Position numbers and translations under genes: made by a program. A stretch of DNA of 50,450 nucleotides, from assembly GCA_949745795.1 (NCBI GenBank), contig CATKAZ010000111.1, forward strand, positions 1 to 50,450. Direction: 5' to 3'. The notes beneath the pieces are model-generated. The model did not search any database and was not told the origin of the DNA. It worked only from the letters and a program-made list of their open reading frames with translations. The DNA is from an uncultured Oscillospiraceae bacterium. GTDB lineage: Bacteria; Bacillota; Clostridia; Oscillospirales; Ruminococcaceae. Of this stretch, positions 34,258 to 42,672 are shown one piece after another; positions within the stretch are counted from its first letter, which is position 1; every line of letters begins with the position of its first letter.

Positions 34258-36460
34258 GAGGCTTTATTTCTTCCCTAAGCATAGCGGTAAGACAAGTATA
34301 TCTGTTAGTACGTTTATTGTTTATTACCATTTTTGTTATCACTTCTTCCGTACCTATTATTATAAGCAGTTTTTTTGCACGTGTAACCGCCGTATACAAA
34401 AGATTTCGATAAAAAAGCTTTTCAAATCCACCGAGAATAGGCATAATTACTACATCAAATTCGCTTCCCTGACTTTTATGAACTGTTATGGCATAAGCCA
34501 ATTCAAGCTGATCAAGCATTTCAAAAGTATATACGGCATTTCTTCCGTCAAAGTTAATAACTGCTTCCATTCGCTGTCTGTTAATACTTAAAATTTTTCC
34601 TATATCACCGTTATAAATTCCGGCACCTTGTTCCCCATCCTTCGACCAGACGATGTCATAATTATTTTTAGTCTGCATAATTTTGTCTCCCTCACGGAAA
34701 GTATAAATAACAGACTTTGCCTCTTTTTTCATTGAATCGGCAGGATTTAGCTGTGCCTGTAAAGCCTTATTAAGTTCTATTACTCCAACGGTACCTTTTC
34801 TCGAAGGAGATATAATTTGTATATCATCAATAGGAGAATAATTGTATGCCTTAGGAAGACGTTTTTTTGCCAGATCAATAATAAGATTAATTGCCATCTC
34901 AGGCTGTGATCTTTTAAAGAAAAAGAAATCATTATTTTTCTGAGTAATGTCCGGCATTTCTCCTCTTACGATTTTATGGGCATTTGTTACAATACAGCTT
35001 CGCTCGGCTTGTCGGAAAATTTCCTTCAGTTCTATTACCGGTATGCATTTGCTTTCTATGAGACTTTTCAAAAGATTTCCTGCACCTACTGATGGGAGCT
35101 GATCACTGTCCCCTACCATTATAAGACGGCAGTTTAATTTAAGTGCTCTTAATAGACTTTCAAACAAAATAACATCGACCATTGACATTTCATCAACAAC
35201 TACTACATCACATTCAAGAGGATCGCTTTCGTTATGCTTAAATTTCAGTTTCCCTCCTGCGTCAAATTCCACCTCAAGCAAACGGTGAATGGTTCGTGCT
35301 TCACGTCCCGTCAAATCAGACATACGCTTTGCTGCCCTTCCGGTCGGCGCTGCAAGCATTACAGATTCGCCTTTTTTTTCATAAAGAGAAATAATTGCAT
35401 TTAAGGTTGTGGTTTTACCTGTGCCCGGACCGCCTGTCATAATCATTATACCTCTGGACAATGCAGTTGTTATTGCCTGACGCTGAAGTTTTTCATAGTG
35501 TATTTCATTTTGCTCTTCTTCTATATCAATCAGTTTATCATAATCATAGTCATCGGGACTGGAAAACGCCTGAATTACTCCGATTCTTCCGGCAATATAA
35601 CTTTCAGCATAATAATAATCATCAAGATATACAAATCCCCGATCATTTTTTATGTACTCAAAAATTTTCTGTTCTTCTATCAGTTCGTTATATACCTCAT
35701 AAAAAACATTTTGAGTAATTTTAAGATATGTACAAGCAAGTTTTTCAAAAACGTCGATCGGTATACATGAATGACCTGCATTTGCATTTTCATTAAGAAG
35801 ATAGACAAAACCTGCTTCAATGCGTTTATGGGAATCTGATGGAATACTCATTTCTCCGGCTACTTCTTCTGCTTTTTTAAAGGACAAACCTATATAATTT
35901 GAACAAAGGCAATACGGATTGACTTTTATCATTTCAATAGCCTGATGTCCCCATTGCTGATATGCACGCATAGCAATACTTGCTTTAAGTCCAAATTTAG
36001 ACAGATAAATCATAAGATGTCTGAGATTAAATATTTTCTTCACTTCTTCCGCAATACTGTCACATTTTTTAGGAGAAATACCCTTTATTTCCAACAGTCT
36101 GCGTGGTTCTTTTTCCATAATTTCCAGAGTTTGTTCGCCAAAAACATCGACAATTTTTTTTGCCAGTGCCGGACCGATTCCTTTTATAGCGCCTGAAGAA
36201 AGATATTTGCATATGTTTACAGAAGTATTCGGAAGTTTTCTTTCAAAGTATTCTACTTTAAACTGCACACCGAATTTTACATGGGTAACATATTGACCCT
36301 CCATTAAGAGCACTTCCCCTGCTTCAACGTCACCAAGTTCACCGACAGCAGTTATCAATTCACCGCCTGTGTCAATATCCAAAACAGTATATCCGTTGTT
36401 TTCATTTCTGTAAATAACTGTTTCAATGATACCTTCAATTTTTAACGAATCCTGATCCAT
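34250..36460 (-). CDS. recD2: RecD2-type 5'-3' DNA helicase
   Basis: A helicase of the RecD-like family without RecB or RecC. It has an N-terminal OB-like region, helix-hairpin-helix motifs (GAIKGIGPALAKKIVDVFG, LLEIKGISPKKC), Walker A GGPGTGKTTT near residue 345, DEE-box-like VVVVDEMSMVD, GDSDQLPSVGAGN, and the C-terminal AYAITVHKSQGSEFD. The 736 residues are normal. A consensus promoter and AAAGGGA lie upstream. It heads the recD2-comFC-mreB operon. Confidence 0.96.
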   Translation of the reverse strand: MDQDSLKIEGIIETVIYRNENNGYTVLDIDTGGELITAVGELGDVEAGEVLLMEGQYVTHVKFGVQFKVEYFERKLPNTSVNICKYLSSGAIKGIGPALAKKIVDVFGEQTLEIMEKEPRRLLEIKGISPKKCDSIAEEVKKIFNLRHLMIYLSKFGLKASIAMRAYQQWGHQAIEMIKVNPYCLCSNYIGLSFKKAEEVAGEMSIPSDSHKRIEAGFVYLLNENANAGHSCIPIDVFEKLACTYLKITQNVFYEVYNELIEEQKIFEYIKNDRGFVYLDDYYYAESYIAGRIGVIQAFSSPDDYDYDKLIDIEEEQNEIHYEKLQRQAITTALSRGIMIMTGGPGTGKTTTLNAIISLYEKKGESVMLAAPTGRAAKRMSDLTGREARTIHRLLEVEFDAGGKLKFKHNESDPLECDVVVVDEMSMVDVILFESLLRALKLNCRLIMVGDSDQLPSVGAGNLLKSLIESKCIPVIELKEIFRQAERSCIVTNAHKIVRGEMPDITQKNNDFFFFKRSQPEMAINLIIDLAKKRLPKAYNYSPIDDIQIISPSRKGTVGVIELNKALQAQLNPADSMKKEAKSVIYTFREGDKIMQTKNNYDIVWSKDGEQGAGIYNGDIGKILSINRQRMEAVINFDGRNAVYTFEMLDQLELAYAITVHKSQGSEFDVVIMPILGGFEKLFYRNLLYTAVTRAKKLLIIIGTEEVITKMVINNKRTNRYTCLTAMLREEIKPHE

Positions 36461-36499
36461 GCTCTTCCCTTTCTTAAAGTCATAATGAATACCTTTTAT

Positions 36500-36528
36500 A
36501 TTATACTATTTTTCATAAAAAAAATCAA
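36500..36528 (-). promoter_or_regulatory. Sigma-A promoter of recD2
   Basis: On the minus strand: TTGATT (36523-36528), a 17-base spacer and consensus TATAAT (36500-36505). It sits 3' of the small membrane-protein gene, which has no clear terminator. Confidence 0.8.
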
Positions 36529-36533
36529 TTATT

Positions 36534-36884
36534 TTACGTATTTTTTTGTAATTCAAAAACCAAATTGCTCAAATTATCAGGAGAAGTAAATATAAAAAAA
36601 TCATACTTATCGCAATAGTTGCGGCAAATTTCTTTTTGTTCTAAGTTTAATCCGCCGTCAATCAGTATTATTTTATTTATTATATCTTCATCAATCCACC
36701 GCATTCTATTTGCAATATCTCCAAGTTTTAATTTAATATTATCAGTGTTGTAAAGTACTGAAATGGCAATATGAATGTTATTTGAATTATTATCTTCATC
36801 AAATAATTTTTTAGTTAGTCTGCACGCATTTATAAATAAAAATAAAGAAATAAAACATATTAACACAATAATTGTAATGTTCAT
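36534..36884 (-). CDS. Small membrane-anchored protein of unknown function
   Basis: A 116-residue product with a single N-terminal membrane segment (about residues 3-20, ITIIVLICFISLFLFI) and a soluble domain of about 85 residues. The soluble part has alternating strands and helices (IHIAISVLYNTD, IILIDGGLNLEQKEICRNYC, YDFFIFTSPD). I do not recognise the family. The start at 36884 has AAAGGAG upstream; a longer frame to 36926 lacks one. The gene precedes recD2 on the same strand. Confidence 0.7.
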   Translation of the reverse strand: MNITIIVLICFISLFLFINACRLTKKLFDEDNNSNNIHIAISVLYNTDNIKLKLGDIANRMRWIDEDIINKIILIDGGLNLEQKEICRNYCDKYDFFIFTSPDNLSNLVFELQKNT

Positions 36885-36952
36885 AACGTTGCTCCTTTTC
36901 AACATATTTAATATATTATTATGCAATTTTGATGAAAATGTTAATAAGTATA

Positions 36953-36981
36953 TTGACTTTATCCTTGCTATATATTATTAT
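36953..36981 (+). promoter_or_regulatory. Sigma-A promoter of the small 56-residue protein gene
   Basis: TTGACT (36953-36958), a 17-base spacer and TATTAT (36976-36981). The predicted start of transcription is near 36988, so the 5' leader would be about 10 bases and consist almost wholly of the Shine-Dalgarno GGGAGGG. Confidence 0.7.
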
Positions 36982-36997
36982 ATTCTGGGAGGGTTTT

Positions 36998-37168
36998 ATG
37001 GGACCGTTTAAATATAAAGTAATAAAAATCGAAGGAGAGTACGCAACACTCCTTAGAACTGATATACATTCTGAAGATACTATGTTTATTGCGCTGTCAT
37101 TACTTCCCTCAGGTATCGACATCGGTACTGAGTTGTTATGGGAAAATTTTGAATATAATGTCATTTAG
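36998..37168 (+). CDS. Small protein of unknown function (56 residues)
   Basis: The frame begins MGPFKYKVIKIEGEYATLL and ends TELLWENFEYNVI. It looks like a single small beta barrel of the DUF3006 type (a strand, an IEGEYATL turn, an LSLLP motif), but I cannot assign it with certainty. GGGAGGG lies 4 bases before the ATG. An upstream in-frame ATG at 36929 would add a hydrophobic stretch but overlaps the promoter and has no ribosome site, so I reject it. Confidence 0.75.
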   Translation: MGPFKYKVIKIEGEYATLLRTDIHSEDTMFIALSLLPSGIDIGTELLWENFEYNVI

Positions 37169-37237
37169 GCAATATTAATACATTTAAGCTTATTTTTTGA
37201 TGAAAGTTGACAAATATTTGAATTAGTATAAAATTTC

Positions 37238-37266
37238 TTGACAAAAAGAAGTTTTAATGATATTAT
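37238..37266 (+). promoter_or_regulatory. Sigma-A promoter of the dockerin-protein gene
   Basis: Consensus TTGACA (37238-37243), a 17-base spacer and TATTAT (37261-37266) with extended TGA. A second TTGACA lies 30 bases upstream but without a well-spaced -10. Confidence 0.85.
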
Positions 37267-37298
37267 AATTATATTAATAAAATTGGAGGAATTAAACT

Positions 37299-38228
37299 AT
37301 GAAAAAATCTATAGCAAAGTTAATGGCTACTGCCGGTGCACTTTCTTTACTTGCTTCCGCTATTCCTTTTGCAGGCGTAAGCGCTGATGAAACAGCAGCA
37401 CCTTTTGAATATGAAAAGGTTGAAGGCGGTGTTGTAGTAACACAATGGAATGATATTACTGTTGAAGAAGCTACAATCCCTGCTACTGTTACTGACGGTG
37501 ATGAAGAACTTGCTGTTATCGGTATTGATGATTATGCTTTCGGTCTATGTGAAGATTTAGCAGTTGTAAACGTTCCTGACTCACTTCAGCTTGACAATAT
37601 GGGCAACACAGCTTTTCTTACATCTACTATGGTTTTAAATTTCTTTGACAACGAATTATCTTCAGCTGCTACAACTGACGATATTATCAGATACGTTGCA
37701 GAAAAAGCTAATTACAAGGGTTCTGGTGAAAACGGTGCAATTACTGACGCTGACATTGCAGCTTTAAGCGTTAAGCTCGCAAATCACCTTAATAAAGTTG
37801 ATATTTCCGCTGCTACTACAGTTAAAGGTAAGCTTATGACATTAATTATGAATATTGATGAAATGGGCTTCTCACAGGCTAACATCGATAAGTTCAATAT
37901 TTATGTTACAGCTATTCCATATGGTGATTTAACACTTAAGGGTAATGCCGGTACAGCTGAAGAACCAACAGAAATCAAACAGTATGCTGATGGCAAGAAT
38001 ATTAAGTTTATTTCTAAGGACTTTATAGTAGGCGATGCTAATGGCGATGGTAAACTGACAGCTCTTGATGCTGCATTCATTGCTAAAAAATTAGCTGACG
38101 CTATGGGTAAGCCGGTTTCAGTTGATGAATATCCTGCGGCTGACTTTAATGGTGACGGCAAGATTACAGCTCTTGATGCTGCTGCAATTGCTAAGTTCCT
38201 TGCTGAACAGGCAATTGGCGGTAAATAA
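37299..38228 (+). CDS. Secreted LRR-like protein with C-terminal type I dockerin
   Basis: The 309-residue product has a signal peptide (residues 1-29, cleavage after GVSA). Residues 30-105 have one or two BspA-type LRR units (ATIPATVT, VIGIDDYAFGLCEDLAVVNVP). A helical middle region (about 105-245) contains GENGAITDADIAALSVKLAN, which looks like a single half-dockerin. The C-terminus (about 247-305) is a full type I dockerin with two calcium loops (GDANGDGKLTALD and ADFNGDGKITALD). There is no catalytic domain. It probably docks onto a cohesin scaffold outside the cell; its role is unknown. GGAGG precedes the ATG. Many GCT and GTT codons suggest strong expression. Confidence 0.88.
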   Translation: MKKSIAKLMATAGALSLLASAIPFAGVSADETAAPFEYEKVEGGVVVTQWNDITVEEATIPATVTDGDEELAVIGIDDYAFGLCEDLAVVNVPDSLQLDNMGNTAFLTSTMVLNFFDNELSSAATTDDIIRYVAEKANYKGSGENGAITDADIAALSVKLANHLNKVDISAATTVKGKLMTLIMNIDEMGFSQANIDKFNIYVTAIPYGDLTLKGNAGTAEEPTEIKQYADGKNIKFISKDFIVGDANGDGKLTALDAAFIAKKLADAMGKPVSVDEYPAADFNGDGKITALDAAAIAKFLAEQAIGGK

Positions 38229-38255
38229 TAACTATTGTTTACGTATTTTTACTAC

Positions 38256-38294
38256 ATACCCATTGGTATTAATAATATCAATGGGTATTTTTTA
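38256..38294 (+). terminator. Terminator of the dockerin-protein gene
   Basis: A 15-bp stem with one G-T pair (38256-38270 with 38274-38288) and a 3-base loop, followed by a T tract. Confidence 0.9.
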
Positions 38295-38299
38295 TTATA

Positions 38300-38330
38300 A
38301 AAAATAAGACAGATAAAATCTATCTGTCTC
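38300..38330 (-). terminator. Terminator of the DAHP synthase gene
   Basis: A 9-bp stem, AGACAGATA (38307-38315) with TATCTGTCT (38321-38329). On the minus strand it is followed by TATTTTTTAT, and it lies 13 bases after the stop codon. Confidence 0.85.
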
Positions 38331-38342
38331 TTTTTCAATATA

Positions 38343-39371
38343 TTAAATTAAATCAGCGATTTCTAATATAAGTTGTTCAGACTTTTCCCATCCAAGGCAT
38401 GGGTCTGTTATGGATTTACCATAAATACAGTCATCAACAGATTGATTGCCGTCTTCAATATAGCTTTCAATCATTAATCCTTTTACAAAATTCTTAATAT
38501 CATCAGAATGTCTGCGGCTATGCAGCACTTCCTTACTAATTCTTATCTGCTCAAGGTATTTCTTACCTGAATTTGAATGATTTGTATCGACAATCACCGC
38601 TCTGTTAGCAAGATTTTTCTTACAATATAGTTCATAGAGCAAAATAAGATCTTCATAATGATAATTCGGAAGATTCTGACCATGTTTATTCACTGAACCT
38701 CTCAATATAGCATGAGCATAAGGGTTGCCGTCAGTACTTACTTCCCATCCTCTATATAGGAAATTATGACTTCCCTGAGCAGCAATAATTGAATTCAACA
38801 TAACCGAAAAATCTCCACCTGTAGGATTTTTCATACCAACCGGAATATCCATACCACTTGCAGTCAATCTATGCTGCTGATCCTCAACGGAACGTGCACC
38901 GATTGCTACATAAGAAAGCAAATCATAAAGATATCTATAATTTTCCGGATACAGCATTTCGTCTGCACAAGTCAGCTTAGTTTCAGCTATTGCTCGTGTG
39001 TGAAGATGTCTAACATGAATTAGTCCTTCGAGTATATCTTCTTTCTTTGTAGGATCAGGCTGATGAATCATTCCTTTATAGCCTTCTCCGGTTGTTCTTG
39101 GTTTATTAGTATAAATCCTAGGAATGATAATTATTTTATCCTTAACTTTTTCTTGAATTAGTGCCAACCGACCGACATAATCCATAACAGGTTCTTCTTT
39201 ATCTGCTGAACAAGGACCTATTATAAGTAAAAATTTATCAGAGTTACCCGTAAAAACATCTATAATTTCTTTATCACGCTTTTCCTTGGTTGCTAGAACT
39301 TCTTCAGGTAAAGGATACATATCACGTATCTCACTTGGTAAAGGCATTTTTCTTTTGAAATTCATACTCAT
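38343..39371 (-). CDS. 3-deoxy-7-phosphoheptulonate (DAHP) synthase, class I
   Basis: The enzyme condenses phosphoenolpyruvate and erythrose-4-phosphate, the first step of aromatic amino acid synthesis. Landmarks are LLIIGPCSADKEEPVMDYVG near residue 50, IIPRIYTNKPRTTGEGYKGM, the ATGxDxPVG-like SGMDIPVGMKNPTGGDF, and VDTNHSNSGK near residue 262. The 342 residues match the AroF/AroG/AroH family. AAGGAG lies 9 bases before the ATG. A consensus promoter and a roughly 105-base leader precede it, so expression may be regulated in the leader. Feedback specificity cannot be read. Confidence 0.95.
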   Translation of the reverse strand: MSMNFKRKMPLPSEIRDMYPLPEEVLATKEKRDKEIIDVFTGNSDKFLLIIGPCSADKEEPVMDYVGRLALIQEKVKDKIIIIPRIYTNKPRTTGEGYKGMIHQPDPTKKEDILEGLIHVRHLHTRAIAETKLTCADEMLYPENYRYLYDLLSYVAIGARSVEDQQHRLTASGMDIPVGMKNPTGGDFSVMLNSIIAAQGSHNFLYRGWEVSTDGNPYAHAILRGSVNKHGQNLPNYHYEDLILLYELYCKKNLANRAVIVDTNHSNSGKKYLEQIRISKEVLHSRRHSDDIKNFVKGLMIESYIEDGNQSVDDCIYGKSITDPCLGWEKSEQLILEIADLI

Positions 39372-39386
39372 TATTTTTTACTCCTT

Positions 39387-39476
39387 TTACAAATTATACT
39401 TGCTCACTTTAAATAGGTAAAGCGGTGTTTTCGGTAATAATGCCCCAAAAGTTTTCTTTCGGGGCAGTTTAATCAC
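39387..39476 (-). other. Possible leader reading frame before DAHP synthase
   Basis: A GTG at 39476, at or within a base of the predicted transcription start, opens a 29-residue frame that fills the leader and stops 6 bases before the DAHP synthase ribosome site. The predicted peptide starts VIKLPRKKTFGALLP and has aromatic residues Phe10, Tyr20, Phe22 and Tyr27. It would be a leaderless start without Shine-Dalgarno, so it could be chance. Confidence 0.3.
39441..39466 (-). promoter_or_regulatory. Hairpin in the DAHP synthase leader
   Basis: An 11-bp stem with one G-T pair (TGCCCCGAAAG on the minus strand with CTTTTGGGGCA) and a 4-base loop lies about 10 bases after the predicted transcription start. 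It is followed by TTATTA, not a true U run, so it is better read as a regulatory or stabilising stem than a terminator. Confidence 0.5.
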
Positions 39477-39482
39477 ATGTAT

Positions 39483-39511
39483 AGTATATCATACAATTTA
39501 TAAAATGTCAA
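39483..39511 (-). promoter_or_regulatory. Sigma-A promoter of the DAHP synthase gene
   Basis: On the minus strand: consensus TTGACA (39506-39511), a 17-base spacer and TATACT (39483-39488) with extended TGA. Confidence 0.85.
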
Positions 39512-39527
39512 CTAAAAATAAGATAAA

Positions 39528-40496
39528 TTATTTTTTGTCCTTAAGATGTTCTTTGCATCTGTATGAAGTACGAAGAATATAAATAGGACGTTTTTTAGTT
39601 TCAGTATATGTTTTTGATATATACATACCTACTATTCCCATACAGAACAGTTGTATACCGGCAATTAAGCACATAATACATACAAGAGACGGCCAACCGG
39701 AAACAGGATCCCCGAATATTAATTTTCTTATAATAATAACAAATATCATAATGAATGACAATACACAAAAAAGCAATCCGGCAAATGAAGAAAAAATAAG
39801 CGGAACGGTAGAAAATGCAACAATTCCATCAATTGCATAAATAAACAATCCCCAGAAAGACCATTTTGTAGTACCACTGACACGCTGAATATTTTCAAAT
39901 TCAAGCCATTTTGTCCTATAACCAACCCATGAAAAAATGCCCTTTGAAAAACGATTATATTCTTTAACTGATATAATAGAATCTACCATTTGTCGAGTCA
40001 TCATTCTAAAATCTCTTGCACCATCAACTATGTCAGTCTGAGAGATTTTTCTGATTAATTTGTAAAATTGTCTTGCAAAGAATGAACGTATTTTAGATTC
40101 ACCTTTTCTGGTAACACGTCTGGATCCTATACAGTCATATTCTCCGCCAAGTAATGTTGCATACATTTCTTCAATAAGCTCCGGGGGATCCTGTAAATCC
40201 GCATCGATAATAACAACATAATCGCCGTTTGATTGTTCAAGTCCTGCGTACATAGCCGCTTCTTTTCCAAAATTTCTGGAAAATGATAAATAACTTACAT
40301 TAGGATCTTTTTTGCTGTATTCTTCAAGTATCTGTAATGTTTTATCCTTAGAGCCATCATCAACAAACAAATATTCCATATCAATATCATATTTTTTTTT
40401 CATAGATTCAAATACTTTATTCATTGCATCTAAAAAATATGGTATAGTTTCTTGTTCATTATAACAAGGAACAATTATAGTAATAAGATCTGACAT
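39528..40496 (-). CDS. Family 2 glycosyltransferase with two C-terminal membrane helices (GtrB/DPM1-like)
   Basis: The N-terminal 220 residues form a GT-A domain with VPCYNEQETI, FVDDGSKD, LSFSRNFGKEAAMYAGLEQ and the metal-binding DADLQDPPELI. Two membrane segments follow (about 230-260 and 265-295). This is the GtrB/Ykc family, which usually moves a sugar from a nucleotide donor to undecaprenyl phosphate for cell-envelope or teichoic-acid decoration. The start at 40496 has GGAG 6 bases upstream. It is flanked by its own promoter and is monocistronic. Confidence 0.92.
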   Translation of the reverse strand: MSDLITIIVPCYNEQETIPYFLDAMNKVFESMKKKYDIDMEYLFVDDGSKDKTLQILEEYSKKDPNVSYLSFSRNFGKEAAMYAGLEQSNGDYVVIIDADLQDPPELIEEMYATLLGGEYDCIGSRRVTRKGESKIRSFFARQFYKLIRKISQTDIVDGARDFRMMTRQMVDSIISVKEYNRFSKGIFSWVGYRTKWLEFENIQRVSGTTKWSFWGLFIYAIDGIVAFSTVPLIFSSFAGLLFCVLSFIMIFVIIIRKLIFGDPVSGWPSLVCIMCLIAGIQLFCMGIVGMYISKTYTETKKRPIYILRTSYRCKEHLKDKK

Positions 40497-40538
40497 AATA
40501 AACTCCATTCTGTGTTAAATATGAATAATTTTATTTAC

Positions 40539-40567
40539 ATTATACCATATTTCATGTTACTTTGCAA
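40539..40567 (-). promoter_or_regulatory. Sigma-A promoter of the glycosyltransferase gene
   Basis: On the minus strand: TTGCAA (40562-40567), a 17-base spacer and consensus TATAAT (40539-40544) with extended TGG. Confidence 0.8.
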
Positions 40568-40584
40568 CAATTTAACAAAAATAT

Positions 40585-40613
40585 AATAAGGTGTGAAACA
40601 AAAATTTCACACC
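40585..40613 (-). terminator. Terminator of the AbrB-type regulator gene
   Basis: A perfect 9-bp stem GGTGTGAAA (40590-40598) with TTTCACACC (40605-40613). On the minus strand it is followed by TTATTATATTTTT. Confidence 0.75.
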
Positions 40614-40646
40614 AAAATTAAATCTGAAATTATTCTGAAATGAAAT

Positions 40647-40883
40647 TTATTTTATTTCATTCAGACAATTGCAGCAAATCTTTTTACCTTTAAATTCAGT
40701 AAGATTTTCTTTTGAATGGCAAAAAATACATTCATCTTGTACTTTAGTGATAATAATTTTTTCATCCTCAACACGTACATCAACAGACGATCTTATTTCC
40801 ATATCAAGTTTTTTTCTAATATCCTTTGGTAAAACTATTCTACCCAAATCATCAATATTTTTAGTTATAACTGTATTTTTCAT
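40647..40883 (-). CDS. AbrB/SpoVT-type transcription regulator with C-terminal zinc ribbon
   Basis: Residues 1-50 are a swapped-hairpin AbrB DNA-binding domain (IDDLGRIVLPKDIRKKLDM). The last 30 residues hold two cysteine pairs (CIFCHSKENL and ICCNCLNEI), probably a zinc ribbon. Such 78-residue proteins occur in spore-forming Clostridia, where AbrB and SpoVT proteins govern transition-state and sporulation genes. GGAGC lies upstream. The target genes cannot be inferred. It has its own consensus promoter. Confidence 0.92.
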   Translation of the reverse strand: MKNTVITKNIDDLGRIVLPKDIRKKLDMEIRSSVDVRVEDEKIIITKVQDECIFCHSKENLTEFKGKKICCNCLNEIK

Positions 40884-40916
40884 GTTACGTGCTCCTTTAT
40901 TTTAAATTATATATAT

Positions 40917-40945
40917 ATTATAATATATTTGTCGAATTTTGTCAA
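40917..40945 (-). promoter_or_regulatory. Sigma-A promoter of the AbrB-type regulator gene
   Basis: On the minus strand: TTGACA (40940-40945), a 17-base spacer and TATAAT (40917-40922). Both elements are perfect consensus. It overlaps AT-rich alternating TA sequence, where self-binding by the regulator would be plausible. Confidence 0.88.
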
Positions 40946-40984
40946 GATGCGGTATACAATTTATTTATGTTTAATTATTTTATT

Positions 40985-42577
40985 TTATTGATTTGGTCCG
41001 ATTTTTTCCATTATTGCCATTGCTGTTTTAATTCCGTCAACAGCTGCCGACATAATTCCTCCGGCATATCCAGCACCCTCACCGCATGGATATAAATTTT
41101 TTATTGAAACAGAATTCATATTTTCAGTACGAGTACATCTTATCGGGGATGATGTTCTTGTTTCCGGCGCCGTAAGCAATGCATTACCGTCACCAAAGCA
41201 TTTCATTTTTCCGGAAAAATTTCTTAATCCCTCACCCATTGTAGATGTTATAAAATCCGGAAAAATTTTATTAAAATCGCAAGCATATATTCCTCTGTCG
41301 TAAGTAGAATTAATATTAGTTTGCAAAGACGGGCTTCCTTCCAAAAATCCTCGTACAGTATTAGCCGGAGCATATTTTTTGCCGTTGGTACATTTAAATG
41401 CATTTTGCTCAATTGTTCTTGCAAAATTCACTCCGTCAAGTACACCTCTGCCATAATCTTTTTCCGAAACCGATACAACCAATGCGGAATTTGCATTTTC
41501 ACCGTCTCTGGCAAATTCACTCATTCCGTTGGTAACCACGCTTTTCTCTTCACTTGCAGCCGGAACAACATGACCACCCGGACACATACAAAACGTATAT
41601 ACACATCTCCCATCAGGACGGCGATAAGAAAGTTGATACTCTCCAACAGGAAGGCTGGGATTATCTGCATATCTTCCATATAAGCTATAATTAACATCCC
41701 TTTGTTTATGTTCAATTCTAACGCCGACTGAAAAAGGTTTTGGTTCAAGAAAAATATTCTTTTTTAAAAGCATTTCAAATGTGTCCCTAGCAGAATGTCC
41801 GACTGCAAGCACTAAGGCAGACGTTTGTATTTTATTAATACCGTTATATGTTATGCTATTTATTGAATCATTATACAAGTTGAAATCATCCAGTTTACTG
41901 TTAAATATTATTTTACCTCCCAGAGAGATTATTTTACAACGTATTTTTTTAACGATCTCACGAAGATTATCCGTGCCTATATGCGGTTTTGCTTTTATAA
42001 GAATATCTTCAGGTGCACCAAAATCAACAAATTTTTCTAATACATATCTGCAAAGCGGATCGTTTATACGTGTAGTAAGTTTACCGTCAGAAAAAGTTCC
42101 TGCCCCTCCTTCGCCGAATTGTACGTTTGACTCCGTATTAAGTTCTTTTCCCGACCAATATTTTTCCACGTCCCTAACTCGCTGATCTACCGGTTTACCT
42201 CGTTCGATAATAATAGGCTTATATCCGTATTCAGCAAGTATAAGACCGCAAAACATTCCCGCCGGTCCAAAACCGGCTATCACGATCTCTCCTTCACATT
42301 TTTTTGCAGCTATTTTCGGTGTAATATTACTATCTGATACATAACGACAATTATTATTTTCGCATATTTTTTCCTCTATACTGCTGCTTATAGTTTTTAC
42401 ATAAATTGAGTACACAAAATGTATGTTGTTCTGTTTTCTTGCATCGAGAGATACTTTATTAATATCAGCACATATTATATCTTTTTCTGATATATTAACA
42501 GATTTTAATGCTTTTCTAATAACTGACGATTTATCTTCATTCAAACCGCCTTTAATTTGATTAATTATAATAGGCAT
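40985..42577 (-). CDS. COG2509-family FAD-dependent dehydrogenase
   Basis: A 530-residue flavoprotein of uncharacterised function. After an N-terminal ferredoxin-like domain of about 90 residues come the FAD motif VIAGFGPAGMFCGL near residue 97, IIERGKPVDQRVRDVEKYW, FGEGGAGTFSDGKLTTR near residue 150, ALVLAVGHSARDTFEML, and the C-terminal LYPCGEGAGYAGGIMSAAVD. This pattern identifies the family well, but no reaction has been assigned to it. It has its own promoter and no visible terminator. Confidence 0.93.
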   Translation of the reverse strand: MPIIINQIKGGLNEDKSSVIRKALKSVNISEKDIICADINKVSLDARKQNNIHFVYSIYVKTISSSIEEKICENNNCRYVSDSNITPKIAAKKCEGEIVIAGFGPAGMFCGLILAEYGYKPIIIERGKPVDQRVRDVEKYWSGKELNTESNVQFGEGGAGTFSDGKLTTRINDPLCRYVLEKFVDFGAPEDILIKAKPHIGTDNLREIVKKIRCKIISLGGKIIFNSKLDDFNLYNDSINSITYNGINKIQTSALVLAVGHSARDTFEMLLKKNIFLEPKPFSVGVRIEHKQRDVNYSLYGRYADNPSLPVGEYQLSYRRPDGRCVYTFCMCPGGHVVPAASEEKSVVTNGMSEFARDGENANSALVVSVSEKDYGRGVLDGVNFARTIEQNAFKCTNGKKYAPANTVRGFLEGSPSLQTNINSTYDRGIYACDFNKIFPDFITSTMGEGLRNFSGKMKCFGDGNALLTAPETRTSSPIRCTRTENMNSVSIKNLYPCGEGAGYAGGIMSAAVDGIKTAMAIMEKIGPNQ

Positions 42578-42606
42578 AATAACCTCCCATTTATTTAATA
42601 AATAAA

Positions 42607-42635
42607 ATTATAACATAAATCTTATCAAGTATCAA
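42607..42635 (-). promoter_or_regulatory. Sigma-A promoter of the COG2509 gene
   Basis: On the minus strand: TTGATA (42630-42635), a 17-base spacer and TATAAT (42607-42612) with extended TGT. Confidence 0.82.
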
Positions 42636-42672
42636 TATTTATACAAAAACACTACATTTTTTCATTTTTCTA

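Noticed and set aside
36929..36997. N-terminal hydrophobic extension of the 56-residue protein
   Set aside because: It overlaps the promoter elements and has no ribosome site; the ATG at 36998 has GGGAGGG in front of it.
39441..39466. Intrinsic terminator before DAHP synthase
   Set aside because: The stem is strong but no U run follows, and it lies very close to the predicted transcription start.
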